From positions 1 through 48,149 of the forward strand of contig JAQVNJ010000035.1 in assembly GCA_028703175.1 (NCBI GenBank): a stretch of DNA of 48,149 nucleotides. Reading direction: 5' to 3'. Every line of letters begins with the position of its first letter. Position 1 is the first letter of the stretch. This document shows positions 8,073-16,680 of this stretch, piece by piece. Position numbers and translations under genes: made by a program. This DNA comes from JAAYCB01 sp012744395 (GTDB taxonomy: Bacteria > Planctomycetota > Planctomycetia > Pirellulales > Thermoguttaceae). The notes under the pieces were generated by a model that searched no databases, was not told the origin of the DNA, and was given only the letters and a program-made list of their open reading frames with translations.

Positions 8073-8669
8073 TCAGACTTCCAGTTCGACGTTCCAGTAC
8101 GCCTCGCTGATGAACTTCGACCAGCTCTCGATCTGGATGTCGTGGAAGGCGAACAGGGGACTCCAACGGGGCACCTTGGGCTGTCTCCGGAGGCGCATTC
8201 CGGCATCGCGGGGCGAGCGATTGGCCTTGCGCCGATTGCAGTCCGAGCAGGCCAGCACGCAGTTCTCCCAACGCGAGACACCGCCCAGCGAGCGGGGGAT
8301 GACGTGGTCGATCGTCAGCGATTCGCTTTCCGGCCTTCGGCCACAATACTGGCAGGTCCAGCGATCCCGGCGAAACAGATTGCGGCGGCTGAAGGTGACC
8401 GTCATCTTCGGCAGCCGATCGCACTCGGTCAACGTGATCACTTCCGGCGCGCGGAGCCGCATCGTCACCGCCTGCACCGCCGCCTCGCCCTGGCGGGGGC
8501 GGAGCCGCGACCAGTCGTGCCAGTCGTAGGTCTGGAAATCGGCCGGGTCGACTACTCGGGCGGTCTCATTCCAGAGCAGCACGAGGGCACGGGCAACCGT
8601 CGCCACGCGGATCGGCTGCCAATGCCGGTTCAGCACCAGCGTCGGCCTTTGCAGAACGCGCGATATCAC
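8073..8669 (-). CDS. HNH endonuclease
   Basis: A 198-residue protein starting at GTG (complement of 8667-8669), five bases after a perfect GGAGG. The N-terminal motif VLQRPTLVLNRHWQPI is typical of a widespread HNH subgroup. The catalytic module is C106-x2-C109 (CQYC), DHVIP (D121, H122), N136 and CSDC (C141-x2-C144), followed by an Arg-rich stretch. The paired cysteines bind zinc, and the His and Asn form the metal-dependent nuclease centre. The biological target is unknown; members of this subgroup are usually single-copy chromosomal genes and are not clearly tied to mobile elements. It converges on the GTPase gene with only 37 bases between the stops, and its own promoter lies just upstream. 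Confidence 0.85.
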   Translation of the reverse strand: MISRVLQRPTLVLNRHWQPIRVATVARALVLLWNETARVVDPADFQTYDWHDWSRLRPRQGEAAVQAVTMRLRAPEVITLTECDRLPKMTVTFSRRNLFRRDRWTCQYCGRRPESESLTIDHVIPRSLGGVSRWENCVLACSDCNRRKANRSPRDAGMRLRRQPKVPRWSPLFAFHDIQIESWSKFISEAYWNVELEV

Positions 8670-8711
8670 CTCGACCTCCGCACGAGTCGAACACCCACCT
8701 TTCCAATTCTG

Positions 8712-8740
8712 AGTGTAACGATCTTCACCGCGTTTGTCAC
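8712..8740 (-). promoter_or_regulatory. Sigma-70-type promoter of the HNH gene
   Basis: Reading the minus strand, GTGACA (complement of 8735-8740) and TACACT (complement of 8712-8717) are separated by exactly 17 bases. This matches the -35 consensus at five of six positions and the -10 at four of six. The predicted start of transcription is near 8705, some 35 bases before the GTG start. The inverted repeat ACCTC-GGTT-GAGGT (8743-8756) lies immediately upstream of the -35 and could be an operator. Confidence 0.5.
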
Positions 8741-8756
8741 ATACCTCGGTTGAGGT

Positions 8757-9056
8757 TTTGCCCGGCAATCCGCCTTTCCCGGCGTTGTCTTGAGCGTTTT
8801 CCTCCGTTTCAGCGGGCCGGAATACAGGGCAATCGCCGTCGCCGGAGAGGCTTTTGCCGCCCCCCCGGCGCCCCTCTGCCCCGCGCTTGCCGCCCCCCGC
8901 CCCCCCGGGCCGGGCCACGGACCCGTTGTGGCGATTGGGGCAGTCGCGCGGGCGGCGCCGCCATGCGGCCCGCCGAGTTGCCCGCAAATCCCCGATCAGG
9001 GGCCCGGCCGTGCCGACCCGTGGGCGCCGGGGAGCGGGTTTCGAACCTTCCCTTTT
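8757..9056. other. GC-rich intergenic stretch without a gene
   Basis: This is the part of the gap between the HNH gene and the coiled-coil gene that lies outside the two promoters. It is C- and G-rich with no credible start, motif or conserved frame. Near 9040 the sequence GGTTTCGAACC resembles a tRNA T-loop, but no acceptor stem, anticodon arm or D arm can be formed around it. Confidence 0.5.
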
Positions 9057-9085
9057 TTGACCGAGGGGATGCCGTAACGTATAGA
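9057..9085 (+). promoter_or_regulatory. Promoter of the coiled-coil protein gene
   Basis: TTGACC (9057-9062) and TATAGA (9080-9085) are separated by 17 bases, matching the -35 at five and the -10 at four of six positions. The predicted transcription start is near 9092, leaving a leader of roughly 100 bases before ATG 9196. Confidence 0.5.
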
Positions 9086-9195
9086 TGGGTATGGCGCCTG
9101 TCGCTCGCGGCGGACGCTCCTACCCTGTAGTCGCGGGCGGCTCACCGTGACGGGCCGTGCCGCGCGAACCTCAAACACCGTCAATCCCGGCGAAC

Positions 9196-10989
9196 ATGGA
9201 CGACGCGCCTCTCTCGCCCACTTCCGAGATCACCTGGATCGCGCAACTCGCGCAGCGCGTCTCCGATCAGCAGACCGGTGCACAGGCATTCTTCGATGCG
9301 CATTGCCAGCAATTGGCAACCGCGCATGCGCGGTTCCGCGCGCAGATCGAGACGGTTGTGGAGCAGGCGGCGGCCAGCGCCAAGCGGCTGGCCGAGACGG
9401 AAGCGGAACTCGGCCGCAAGGCCGAAGAGACGCGCCAGGCGGGCGAGCTGGTTGCCCGCCAGAGGGCGGAGCTCGATGCCCGGCAAGCGAAGTGGGAACA
9501 GGCCCGCCGCCAGGCGGCCGAGCAACAACAGCAACAGGAGGCGCGGCAGGCCGAACTGGCCCGCCTGCAAAGCGATCTCCAGCGGCGCGCGACCGAGCTG
9601 GACGATCGCCAGAAGGCCGTGGCCGAGGCCCAAAGCCAGACCGACATCCAGCGCCGCAAGATCGCCCACGGATTGAAGGCCCAGCACGCGGCGCAATGGA
9701 GAGAGATCCAGCGGCAGCGCGCGGAGCTGGAACGGCACGACAATGGGGAAGTCGGCCGCCTCGAACGGCAACTCCGCGGGATCGAACGGCAGCGCGACGC
9801 GTTGCAGGAAGAGCGCGAATCGCTCGCCGAGCAGCTTCAGAAACAGGGCCTCGAACTTGCACAGACAACGCGCCGGGCCAGCCAGTTGGAGGACCGGGCC
9901 GCTGAACTGAGCGGCCGCCTGGAAGCGCGCGGCGCGGAGCTCGAATCGGCCAGAACGCGCCAGGTCGATTTGACCGGCCAGCTCGAGGCCGCGCGGCAGC
10001 AAGAGGCGGAGCTGGCTTCGAAGTGGGAGGTCCTGAGAAGACGCCACGAGGAGCTTCTGCCCGAGCTGGAGACACTCCGCGGCCGCTGTGCCGATCAGAC
10101 AGCGCAACTGGAGGCCGCCCGGTCAACGGAACAGGGACTCCGCGCGGAGTTGGCCGCCGCGGTGGACCGCGCGGACCGGCTGGCCGGCGAGCTGGAATCG
10201 CTCGATGACCGCTGCCGGCGGCTCGAGGCCGCCGCGGCCGAGCCGCCCGGCGACGAGCGCCTCGCAGCGGTTGCCGCCGAACGGGATCGTCTGGCCGGGC
10301 AATTGGGCGAAGCGCGCGAGCAACTCCGCGCGGCCGAGGCGAGCGCGGCCGGCCAGTCCGGCGGCGGCGACATGCAGCGCCGCTACGAAATGGCCCTCGA
10401 CGACGTCCGCACGCTCAAGAAGAAGAATGAACAGCTGGAGAAGAACCTCCTGGCGGCGCGGGCCGCCGGCGATGCGCCCGCCGTCTCCGGCACGCTCGAC
10501 TGGGAGGCTCAGAAGGCCCGCCTGCTCGCCGCTCTGGAGAACGACTCCGGCGGCGACGATCCGGAGCAGGCAGAGGAACGGCTGCGGATCGAGCGGGTGA
10601 TCCAGGAAACGGACAAGACGGTCGCCGCGCAAGAGCAGGAGATCGAGGAATTGAAGCGCCTGCTGGAGAACCAGGGCGCCAACCTGGGTTCTGCCGCCGT
10701 GGGGGCGGCAGCGCTGGGCGAAATCCTCGACGACGACGAGATCATCCGGGAAGAGCGGGAGAATCTCAAGCGGCTCCAACAGCAATGGGAAGAAAAGTTG
10801 CGCAAAGCCGAGATCGACCTGTCGGTGGAGCGGGCCAAGATCGCTCGCGAGCGCGCCGAGCTGGAGGAGAGGATGCACGTGCTTGCCGAGTCCAGCGGCA
10901 AGGGGCGCGGGGCCAAGGGCGACGATGGAAAGGACGCCAAGGGCGGCAGGTGGCTCGCCAAGCTGGGGTTGAAGGACGAGAAGGGCTAG
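9196..10989 (+). CDS. Large coiled-coil protein of unknown function
   Basis: A 597-residue protein from ATG 9196; a GTG at 9157 would add 13 residues, and neither start has a strong ribosome site. There is no signal peptide or membrane helix. After a short head (DDAPLSPTSEITWIAQLAQR), nearly the whole chain is heptad-rich in Ala, Glu, Gln and Arg (QQQQQEARQAEL, RQRAELERHD, QLEAARQQEAEL), predicting one very long cytoplasmic coiled coil. The tail is different: an acidic DDDEIIREERENLKRLQQQW segment, more coil, then a Gly/Lys-rich stretch and KGGRWLAKLGLKDEKG. The specific head and tail suggest protein-binding ends on a rod, as in scaffold or cytoskeletal proteins. It converges on a lipoprotein gene 109 bases away. 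The family was not recognised. Confidence 0.65.
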   Translation: MDDAPLSPTSEITWIAQLAQRVSDQQTGAQAFFDAHCQQLATAHARFRAQIETVVEQAAASAKRLAETEAELGRKAEETRQAGELVARQRAELDARQAKWEQARRQAAEQQQQQEARQAELARLQSDLQRRATELDDRQKAVAEAQSQTDIQRRKIAHGLKAQHAAQWREIQRQRAELERHDNGEVGRLERQLRGIERQRDALQEERESLAEQLQKQGLELAQTTRRASQLEDRAAELSGRLEARGAELESARTRQVDLTGQLEAARQQEAELASKWEVLRRRHEELLPELETLRGRCADQTAQLEAARSTEQGLRAELAAAVDRADRLAGELESLDDRCRRLEAAAAEPPGDERLAAVAAERDRLAGQLGEAREQLRAAEASAAGQSGGGDMQRRYEMALDDVRTLKKKNEQLEKNLLAARAAGDAPAVSGTLDWEAQKARLLAALENDSGGDDPEQAEERLRIERVIQETDKTVAAQEQEIEELKRLLENQGANLGSAAVGAAALGEILDDDEIIREERENLKRLQQQWEEKLRKAEIDLSVERAKIARERAELEERMHVLAESSGKGRGAKGDDGKDAKGGRWLAKLGLKDEKG

Positions 10990-11098
10990 GCCCCGGGACT
11001 TCCCGCGCCGGCCCGCCCGCCGATCGAGAGCATCCCGGCCGGGGAGAAGGCGAGGGGCGGGTTCGCCCTGAACCGCGTTCCGCCTCGGAGCGCCGCCG
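10990..11098. other. Convergent intergenic spacer with GC-rich hairpins
   Basis: Between two converging genes, CCCGGCCGGG (about 11034-11043) and GGGC-GGGTTC-GCCC (about 11056-11069) can each form a short hairpin. There is no T tract on either strand, so a factor-independent terminator cannot be claimed. Confidence 0.25.
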
Positions 11099-13843
11099 CT
11101 AGGGCGCGGCCGACGCCGTTTCCGCAGCGCCCGCCGGATTGTTGATTTCGATGTAGAGTATCTGGGTCACCAGCCGCTCCGCTTCGGCGGGCTTGCGCTG
11201 CGGCGAGAACTCGGGGCGCTCGATGATCACATCCATCGAGAGCCGCCGGCCGGGCTCCGAACCGCTGGCCATTCCCTCAATCCACATGCCGTTTTGCAGG
11301 CTGCGCTCCGTCGCTGACTTGACCGCCCGCCGGTAGAAGCCTTCCACGGTGGCATATCTGCCCGTCTCCTCGAAGCGGACGTAATAGACCTGGAGCGGAT
11401 CGACCGGCACGCCGGCCAGCCGGCCGGCCACCTTCTGCTGCCAGTCCATGGCGTAGCAGTGGGTGACACCCTCTGGCGAGTGGATTTTGAAGGGCAGGGC
11501 GGCCATGGTCTCGGCGACGTTGACCGCCTGATTCTCGGCGGCCAGCCGGAAGCGATTGCAGAAATCCATGATGTTCGTGTAGACGGTGTGCATCCAGCCG
11601 AATTGGGCCCGCTGTTCCGCCGTCGGCTCCGGGGCGCGCCCCTCGGCCCGCGTCCGCGTCGGCGGCATCCGCCGCGGCAGCGACTTCAAGATCAGAATCA
11701 GGGCCGGATCGCCGATCGCCGTCGCTGGATAGCCGCTGGCGGCCGCCAGCGGCTCCGGCCCGTCGGCCCAGCGTGCCTGCAAGGTCTTGTGGAGCTGGGC
11801 GCGGATCGCATCCGTGGGAATCGCGGCGGCAAGCAGGATCAGTTGCGGGTCGTCGGCGAGGTTCGCCATGGCGTCCAATTTGGCGGCAATCGCTGGAACG
11901 AACGGAGGATTCCAGAATTGCCGTGCCAGTTCATAGGGCAGATTGGGATTGCTCGCGGCCACCTCCTCGAATTTCTCCGTGGATTCCTTGTCGGCCTCGC
12001 CCGGCCCTTTCGGCGGCTTCCACTCCACCCTGGCGGGCTGACCGCCGGCAGCGCCCCCTTCGGGCATCATGCCGCCTTCAGGCATCATGCCCCCTTCGGG
12101 CCCCATCGGGGCGTCAATCGGCATCCCGCCGTCGGGCATCATGCCGCCCTCGGGCATTCCCGGGCCGTCGATCGGCATCCCGCCTTCAGCCGCCATCGGG
12201 GCACCGGGCATTCCCCCGTCTTCCATCGGCATTCCGCCTTCCGGCGACATCCCCTCACCCGGCCGTCTGCCGGGCACGGGCTCTTGAACGGCCTGGGTCG
12301 GATCATCCCCGAAACCGCTCCAGACTTTCTTGGGAGCGGCGGGCGCCCCCGCCCCCGCCGCCGGCACGGCGGCCGTTTGAAGCTCAGCGCCCTGGTCGGT
12401 CGAAACGCCAATCATCCGCCCCAGAGAGTTCGCGGCATAGCTGGTGAAATGCTGCTCGAACCGGCTGCGCATTTCCTCCGGCGTATTCGGGTAGCGGTAG
12501 AAGCCGATCTGCGCCTGGACATTCAGCGGATTGACGGCCGTGACGAGCTGTTGCAGCCGCGGGCCGAGCTGCTGGGACGGCTGCCCGATCAAGTACTTCG
12601 CCAGCTCGAGCCGCAGTCCCATCGACGCCGAACGCATCACCAGCGGCAGAGCCGTGTTCTGGAGGTCTTCCGCCGAGACCATGTTGCGGAGCGCGGCTTC
12701 GACCGCCGCGGCCGCTTGGGCAGCCTCGTCGACCGGGGGCGGACTGGCGGCCCCGCCTTCCCCCTCGATGCCCATCGGCGATGGCGCGGCCGGCGCGGCC
12801 GGTGCGGGCCGCGGCGCGGCCGCGACGAGCTGCTCAACCTGTTCCTTGAGCTCCGCCTCACTGGTCCGATAACTCTCCGGCGAGGTCAACACGCGATACA
12901 GGAGCAGCTCATTCTCCGCATCGGGGTAATCCACCAGGGCCCGGAGGACGGCTCCAACCGCCAAACGCTCGTTGCCAATCGGGATCTTGCCGGACAACAG
13001 TCCTTCGAGGACGCCCCGGGCTTCGGGGGTCCCGTTTGCGCCCAGCGCGCGGATGATCCCGCCGGTCAGGCTCACGTAGCTTGCGGCAAGCGGCGGCGGC
13101 AAAGCGTCTTCCCTGCGGCCCATTCGCTCTCCGTCAAATCCGGGCATGTCACCCGGAGTCTCGGGGGCGTAGCCGTCCATCGGCTGCATGCCTTCGTCCA
13201 TCGGCATCGCCGCTGCGCCCCCCTCCGGAAAGGACTCCATCGGGCCGAATTCCCCGAAGTCCGAGGGCGACCGCTTCTCCGGCTTCTTCTCCACCTTGGG
13301 CTCGGGTTTCGGCTCCGGTTCGGGCTCCTCCGGAGTGGTCAACAGTGTGGCCAGCAGACGCGCCGCCGTGGCGTCGCCCGAGTACTGCTCGCCGAAATAG
13401 GCTACCGCATCGAGCAGCCTCGGATCGCGGGCCTGCTTGGCGGCCAGGTAATCGACCTCCTGCCAACTGGCAATATCCTCCGGCAACTGCCGACCCTTCT
13501 CTTCAACCGGCGCGTCCGCCGCTGCCGCAGACGCCGCATCCGCCGCCGCGCTCTCCGCCGGCTCCGCCGCCGGTTTGGCCGGCTCCGCCTCCGCCGGCTC
13601 CGCCTCCACCGGCTCCGTCGCTTCCGCCGGTTCGGATGGCGCCGCGTCGGCCGGCGGCGATGCGGGCTCCGCCGCGCCCGGGCCGCCTGCTTGCCCCGCG
13701 GCATCCGGCGAACCGGCGGGCGCGGCCGGCGGCGGATCGGAACCGCCGCAGCCGACGATCGCGGCGGCACAGAACGCGACCAGCACCCCGAGCAACACAC
13801 ATCGCCAGCGGGCGGACTGCGCGAATGGCTTCGAGAGTCTCAC
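11099..13843 (-). CDS. Large low-complexity lipoprotein, unknown function
   Basis: A 914-residue protein starting at GTG (complement of 13841-13843) behind AGGAGAG, seven bases away. The signal segment ends at AAIVGC, giving lipidated Cys32. Residues 33-110 are an Ala/Pro/Glu-rich linker with EPAEAEPAKPAAEPAE-like runs. A second linker of Pro-Glu-Lys repeats and a Met/Gly/Glu-rich part follow. A helical region (about 240-500) contains HEAT-like stretches (TGGIIRALGANGTPEARGVL). Around residues 520-600 lies a striking array of GGMPxD/E and GGMMPEGG repeats. The C-terminal 300 residues look globular, with conserved-looking segments (NPNLPYELARQFWNPPF). It is likely surface- or periplasm-exposed and anchored by lipid. 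No catalytic motif was recognised. It converges on the coiled-coil gene. Confidence 0.65.
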   Translation of the reverse strand: MRLSKPFAQSARWRCVLLGVLVAFCAAAIVGCGGSDPPPAAPAGSPDAAGQAGGPGAAEPASPPADAAPSEPAEATEPVEAEPAEAEPAKPAAEPAESAAADAASAAAADAPVEEKGRQLPEDIASWQEVDYLAAKQARDPRLLDAVAYFGEQYSGDATAARLLATLLTTPEEPEPEPKPEPKVEKKPEKRSPSDFGEFGPMESFPEGGAAAMPMDEGMQPMDGYAPETPGDMPGFDGERMGRREDALPPPLAASYVSLTGGIIRALGANGTPEARGVLEGLLSGKIPIGNERLAVGAVLRALVDYPDAENELLLYRVLTSPESYRTSEAELKEQVEQLVAAAPRPAPAAPAAPSPMGIEGEGGAASPPPVDEAAQAAAAVEAALRNMVSAEDLQNTALPLVMRSASMGLRLELAKYLIGQPSQQLGPRLQQLVTAVNPLNVQAQIGFYRYPNTPEEMRSRFEQHFTSYAANSLGRMIGVSTDQGAELQTAAVPAAGAGAPAAPKKVWSGFGDDPTQAVQEPVPGRRPGEGMSPEGGMPMEDGGMPGAPMAAEGGMPIDGPGMPEGGMMPDGGMPIDAPMGPEGGMMPEGGMMPEGGAAGGQPARVEWKPPKGPGEADKESTEKFEEVAASNPNLPYELARQFWNPPFVPAIAAKLDAMANLADDPQLILLAAAIPTDAIRAQLHKTLQARWADGPEPLAAASGYPATAIGDPALILILKSLPRRMPPTRTRAEGRAPEPTAEQRAQFGWMHTVYTNIMDFCNRFRLAAENQAVNVAETMAALPFKIHSPEGVTHCYAMDWQQKVAGRLAGVPVDPLQVYYVRFEETGRYATVEGFYRRAVKSATERSLQNGMWIEGMASGSEPGRRLSMDVIIERPEFSPQRKPAEAERLVTQILYIEINNPAGAAETASAAP

Positions 13844-14179
13844 GGTATTCTCTCCTGATATTTCAGACCCCGCGGTAGGGACGGCGACAAGCGATGGGCA
13901 GAACCGGTTCGCCCCGCGGCGGGCGGCGATCCTTCCTTCCCCCAGCGCCCTTTAGTATGCCAAAACGCCAGGCAAAAGGCTACTACGGCACCGGATTTTC
14001 AACCACCGCGGGACGGCCGCCGCACCGGGGCCACGTCTTGAGCCCCGCGAACACTGGCGGCCATTCGTGTTGTCGGCGAGAATACGTCAAAGGCTCCGTC
14101 TCACCCAGTCTTGGCAATTCGAAATCGGGCCTTGGAACCTTGCCGATTTCCAGGGCCCCAAAACGGAGGTTCGCCAGCA
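13844..14179. other. Intergenic region between divergent genes
   Basis: 336 bases separate the divergent starts of the lipoprotein and VCBS genes. Ribosome sites are visible at both ends (AGGAGAG for the minus gene, GGAGG at 14165-14169 for the plus gene). No pair of -35/-10 boxes with proper spacing stands out on either strand, and no RNA gene or coding frame is convincing. Confidence 0.4.
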
Positions 14180-16456
14180 ATGATCTCTCAGACGCGATCT
14201 GGCCTGAGTTGGGTTGCCATCGCCGCGCTGCCGGCGCTGGTCTTGCGGTGCGGGCCGGTGGCGGCCGCCGATCGACCTTGCTTCTATGCCGTGCAGTGTC
14301 CGGCGACGTCCCCCCAGGCTTGGGGAATTCTCGAGCGCGACGGGGCGAATCGTCCGACCGAGCCCTACCTCTCCTCTCTCGCCGGAGGCGAGGCCCAGAC
14401 CGGCAAAGTCAGCTCGCCTCCCGTTGTCCTGGCGGCCGACACGGTGCAATTCACGATCCGGGGCCACGACGGCGTGGGCGGCGGGCGGGGGCAGAACTAC
14501 ATCGCCCTGGTCGACAACAAGACCGGCCTAGAACTGAAGAAGACGCCGGCCCCGGGCAACGACGCCTTGGTGCCGCGCGAGTGGAACGTGGCCGACCTGA
14601 AGGGCCGCACCGTGCGCATCGAGCTGGTCGACGGCCTGTCCGAAAACGCCTTCGCATGGCTGGGCGTCGAAAGGATCCAGGCCGGAGCGGAACTCACGGT
14701 CGACTTTCGCCAGGGGATTCCCCAGGATTGGCAGATCGCCGCGCCGGGTCCGGGCGAGAGACGCCGCCCTTTCCGGGTTGTCAACGACGGTCCCGTGCCA
14801 TTTCAAGTCGATGACAACGCCTTCACCTGGATTCCCGAACAGGGCGCCGCGCTGGCCCGCATCGGCTGCCCCGTCGAACGGGTGTTCCTCCTCGGCGCGA
14901 CCGTGCCGGCCGCGCGTGTGCTTCAGACCTATGGCCGGATCGACATCGTCTACGCCGACCAGTCGAAACAGACCTATCCGCTCGTCTACGGATTCACGCT
15001 GGAGAGCCCTTATAAGACGGCAACCGCCGGCAAACGGTCCTGGGTGCTGCCGGTTGGCGACGGAACGCGGTATCTGTTGGCGATCGCGCCGAAGAACGCG
15101 CCGATCGAGAGGATCGAACTATGCCGCGCGGCGCGGGAGCTGCCCCGGCCGCGAATCTCGGCAATCACCTGCCAGCTCGACGCGGCGACCGAGCCCCCGG
15201 CAGGCCTCGCTCCGCTCGATCCCGTGACGGCCAGCGCGAGCGATGCCGCCTGGCTCGCCTCGCACACGCTCGCGGCCGCGGGCCCCACGTGGCTGGCGAT
15301 GGCCGACGAGATTCGCCGCGAGCGCGGCGTCCCGCTGACGCTCGCCGAGGTGCAGCGCCTGGAAGAGCCGGCCAAGGCCCGCTTCGTCCGCAAGCGGATC
15401 AGCCAGCGCGCCTTTGAAGCCGCCTCGGTCTGCGACGTCGACGGCGACGGGCAAAAGGACATCGTCTCGGGCGAGTACTGGTATGCCGGCCCCGATTTTT
15501 CCACCGCGGTGAAGTTCCGCACGATCCAAGCCGTCAGCGGATATCACGATTCGTTCCACGACTACCCGATGGACGTCAACGGCGACGGCCGGCCCGACAT
15601 CGTCAGCGGCGGATGGTTCAGCAAGACGCTCTGCTGGTACGAGAACCCGGCCGCCGCGCGATCGGCGGGCGCGTGGACGGCGCACGTGATCGACGAGCCC
15701 GGTTCGATCGAGACGAGCCGCTTCTGGGACATCGACGGCGACGGCCACGTGGAGATCGTGCCCAATGCGGCCGGCAACGTGGTCTTCTACCGCCTCGTCC
15801 GCGATGCGGCGGGCAGGGGAACGGGCAAATTCGACAAGCACGCGGTCCGCATCGGCGGCTGCGGCCACGGCCTGGGCTTCGGCGATGTCAACGGCGACGG
15901 CCGCGGCGATTTCGTCCTCCCCACCGGCTGGCTCGAAGCACCGCCGAATCCGCTCGCAGGCGACTGGAAACTGCACGCGGAATTCACGCTCCAACACGCC
16001 AGCGTGCCGATCCTCGTCTGCGACGTCAACGAGGACGGCCGGGCGGACCTCGTCTACGGAAACGGACACGGCTACGGCCTCTTCTGGGTCGAACAGAAGG
16101 TCGACCAGGACGGCAAGCGCACCTGGACCCGGCACACGATCGACGACCAGGCGTCGCAGTACCACGACATGCTGTTGGCCGACGTCGACGGCGACGCCCG
16201 GCTGGAACTGGTGACCGGCAAACGCTACTATGCCCACAATGGCAGCGACCCGGGCGCGGAGGACCCCGTCTTCGTCCGCTACTTCGACTTCGACCAGCGC
16301 GGCGTCTTCTCCTCCCACACGATCGACTACGGCAAAGCCCGCGAGCACAGCGGCGTGGGCATCTATTTCTGGGTCGAGGACCTCGACGGCGACAACCGCC
16401 CGGAGATCATCGCCCCGGGCAAGGAGGGGCTGTTCTTGTTCGAGAACGGACAATAG
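14180..16456 (+). CDS. Secreted FG-GAP/VCBS repeat protein
   Basis: A 758-residue exported protein. The start at ATG 14180 has GGAGG ten bases upstream and opens a signal peptide (MISQTRSGLSWVAIAALPAL, cleavage probably near residue 32 after AAA). The first 400 residues are beta-rich, with no motif I can name. From about residue 415 to the end come seven calcium-loop repeats of the form D-x-[D/N]-x-D-x(1-3): CDVDGDGQKDIV, DVNGDGRPDIV, DIDGDGHVEIV, DVNGDGRGDFV, CDVNEDGRADLV, DVDGDARLELV and DLDGDNRPEII. This suggests a seven-bladed beta propeller of the VCBS/FG-GAP class. Such proteins are usually extracellular and bind calcium, ligands or polysaccharide. It precedes two more exported proteins and may belong with them. 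Its stop codon lies inside the repeat element that follows. Confidence 0.82.
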   Translation: MISQTRSGLSWVAIAALPALVLRCGPVAAADRPCFYAVQCPATSPQAWGILERDGANRPTEPYLSSLAGGEAQTGKVSSPPVVLAADTVQFTIRGHDGVGGGRGQNYIALVDNKTGLELKKTPAPGNDALVPREWNVADLKGRTVRIELVDGLSENAFAWLGVERIQAGAELTVDFRQGIPQDWQIAAPGPGERRRPFRVVNDGPVPFQVDDNAFTWIPEQGAALARIGCPVERVFLLGATVPAARVLQTYGRIDIVYADQSKQTYPLVYGFTLESPYKTATAGKRSWVLPVGDGTRYLLAIAPKNAPIERIELCRAARELPRPRISAITCQLDAATEPPAGLAPLDPVTASASDAAWLASHTLAAAGPTWLAMADEIRRERGVPLTLAEVQRLEEPAKARFVRKRISQRAFEAASVCDVDGDGQKDIVSGEYWYAGPDFSTAVKFRTIQAVSGYHDSFHDYPMDVNGDGRPDIVSGGWFSKTLCWYENPAAARSAGAWTAHVIDEPGSIETSRFWDIDGDGHVEIVPNAAGNVVFYRLVRDAAGRGTGKFDKHAVRIGGCGHGLGFGDVNGDGRGDFVLPTGWLEAPPNPLAGDWKLHAEFTLQHASVPILVCDVNEDGRADLVYGNGHGYGLFWVEQKVDQDGKRTWTRHTIDDQASQYHDMLLADVDGDARLELVTGKRYYAHNGSDPGAEDPVFVRYFDFDQRGVFSSHTIDYGKAREHSGVGIYFWVEDLDGDNRPEIIAPGKEGLFLFENGQ

Positions 16457-16661
16457 CCGTCAGCTATCAGCCGTCAGCTATCAGCTATCAGCGGTCAGAA
16501 GTCAGAGGTCGCGGGGTGAAGAACATCAGTTGACTTTGGCACTTCGACATTCGATATTCGACATTCTTTCTTCATTTGATATTCGACATTCGTTATTTCT
16601 TCCCCTGTAGCCTGATAGCTGATAGCTGACGGCTGATAGCTGACGGATAGCTGACGGCTAT
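16453..16661. repeat. MITE-like inverted-repeat element of tandem TAGCTGA(C/T)-type units
   Basis: The left arm at 16453-16492 is built from units ATAGCCGTCAGC and TATCAGC. The right arm at 16612-16661 is its reverse complement, with a perfect stretch of 35 bases (16612-16646) followed by one additional partial unit. Between the arms, 16501-16611 is AT-richer and contains GATATTCGACATTC twice (16553-16566 and 16578-16591). The left arm overlaps the stop codon of the VCBS gene. No transposase is present. Scattered copies of such units are familiar from planctomycete and other environmental genomes, but I cannot name the family. Confidence 0.75.
16530..16558 (+). promoter_or_regulatory. Possible promoter inside the repeat element
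   Basis: TTGACT (16530-16535) and GATATT (16553-16558) are 17 bases apart, matching the -35 at five and the -10 at four of six positions. They point toward the oxidoreductase gene at 16681. The transcript would run through the right arm of the inverted repeat. The match may be fortuitous in this AT-richer core. Confidence 0.3.
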
Positions 16662-16680
16662 TCCCCCCTGGAGTTAAATC

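Noticed and set aside
9030..9060. tRNA-like T-loop sequence (GGTTTCGAACC)
   Set aside because: No acceptor, anticodon or D stem can be drawn on either strand, and no CCA-compatible end is found.
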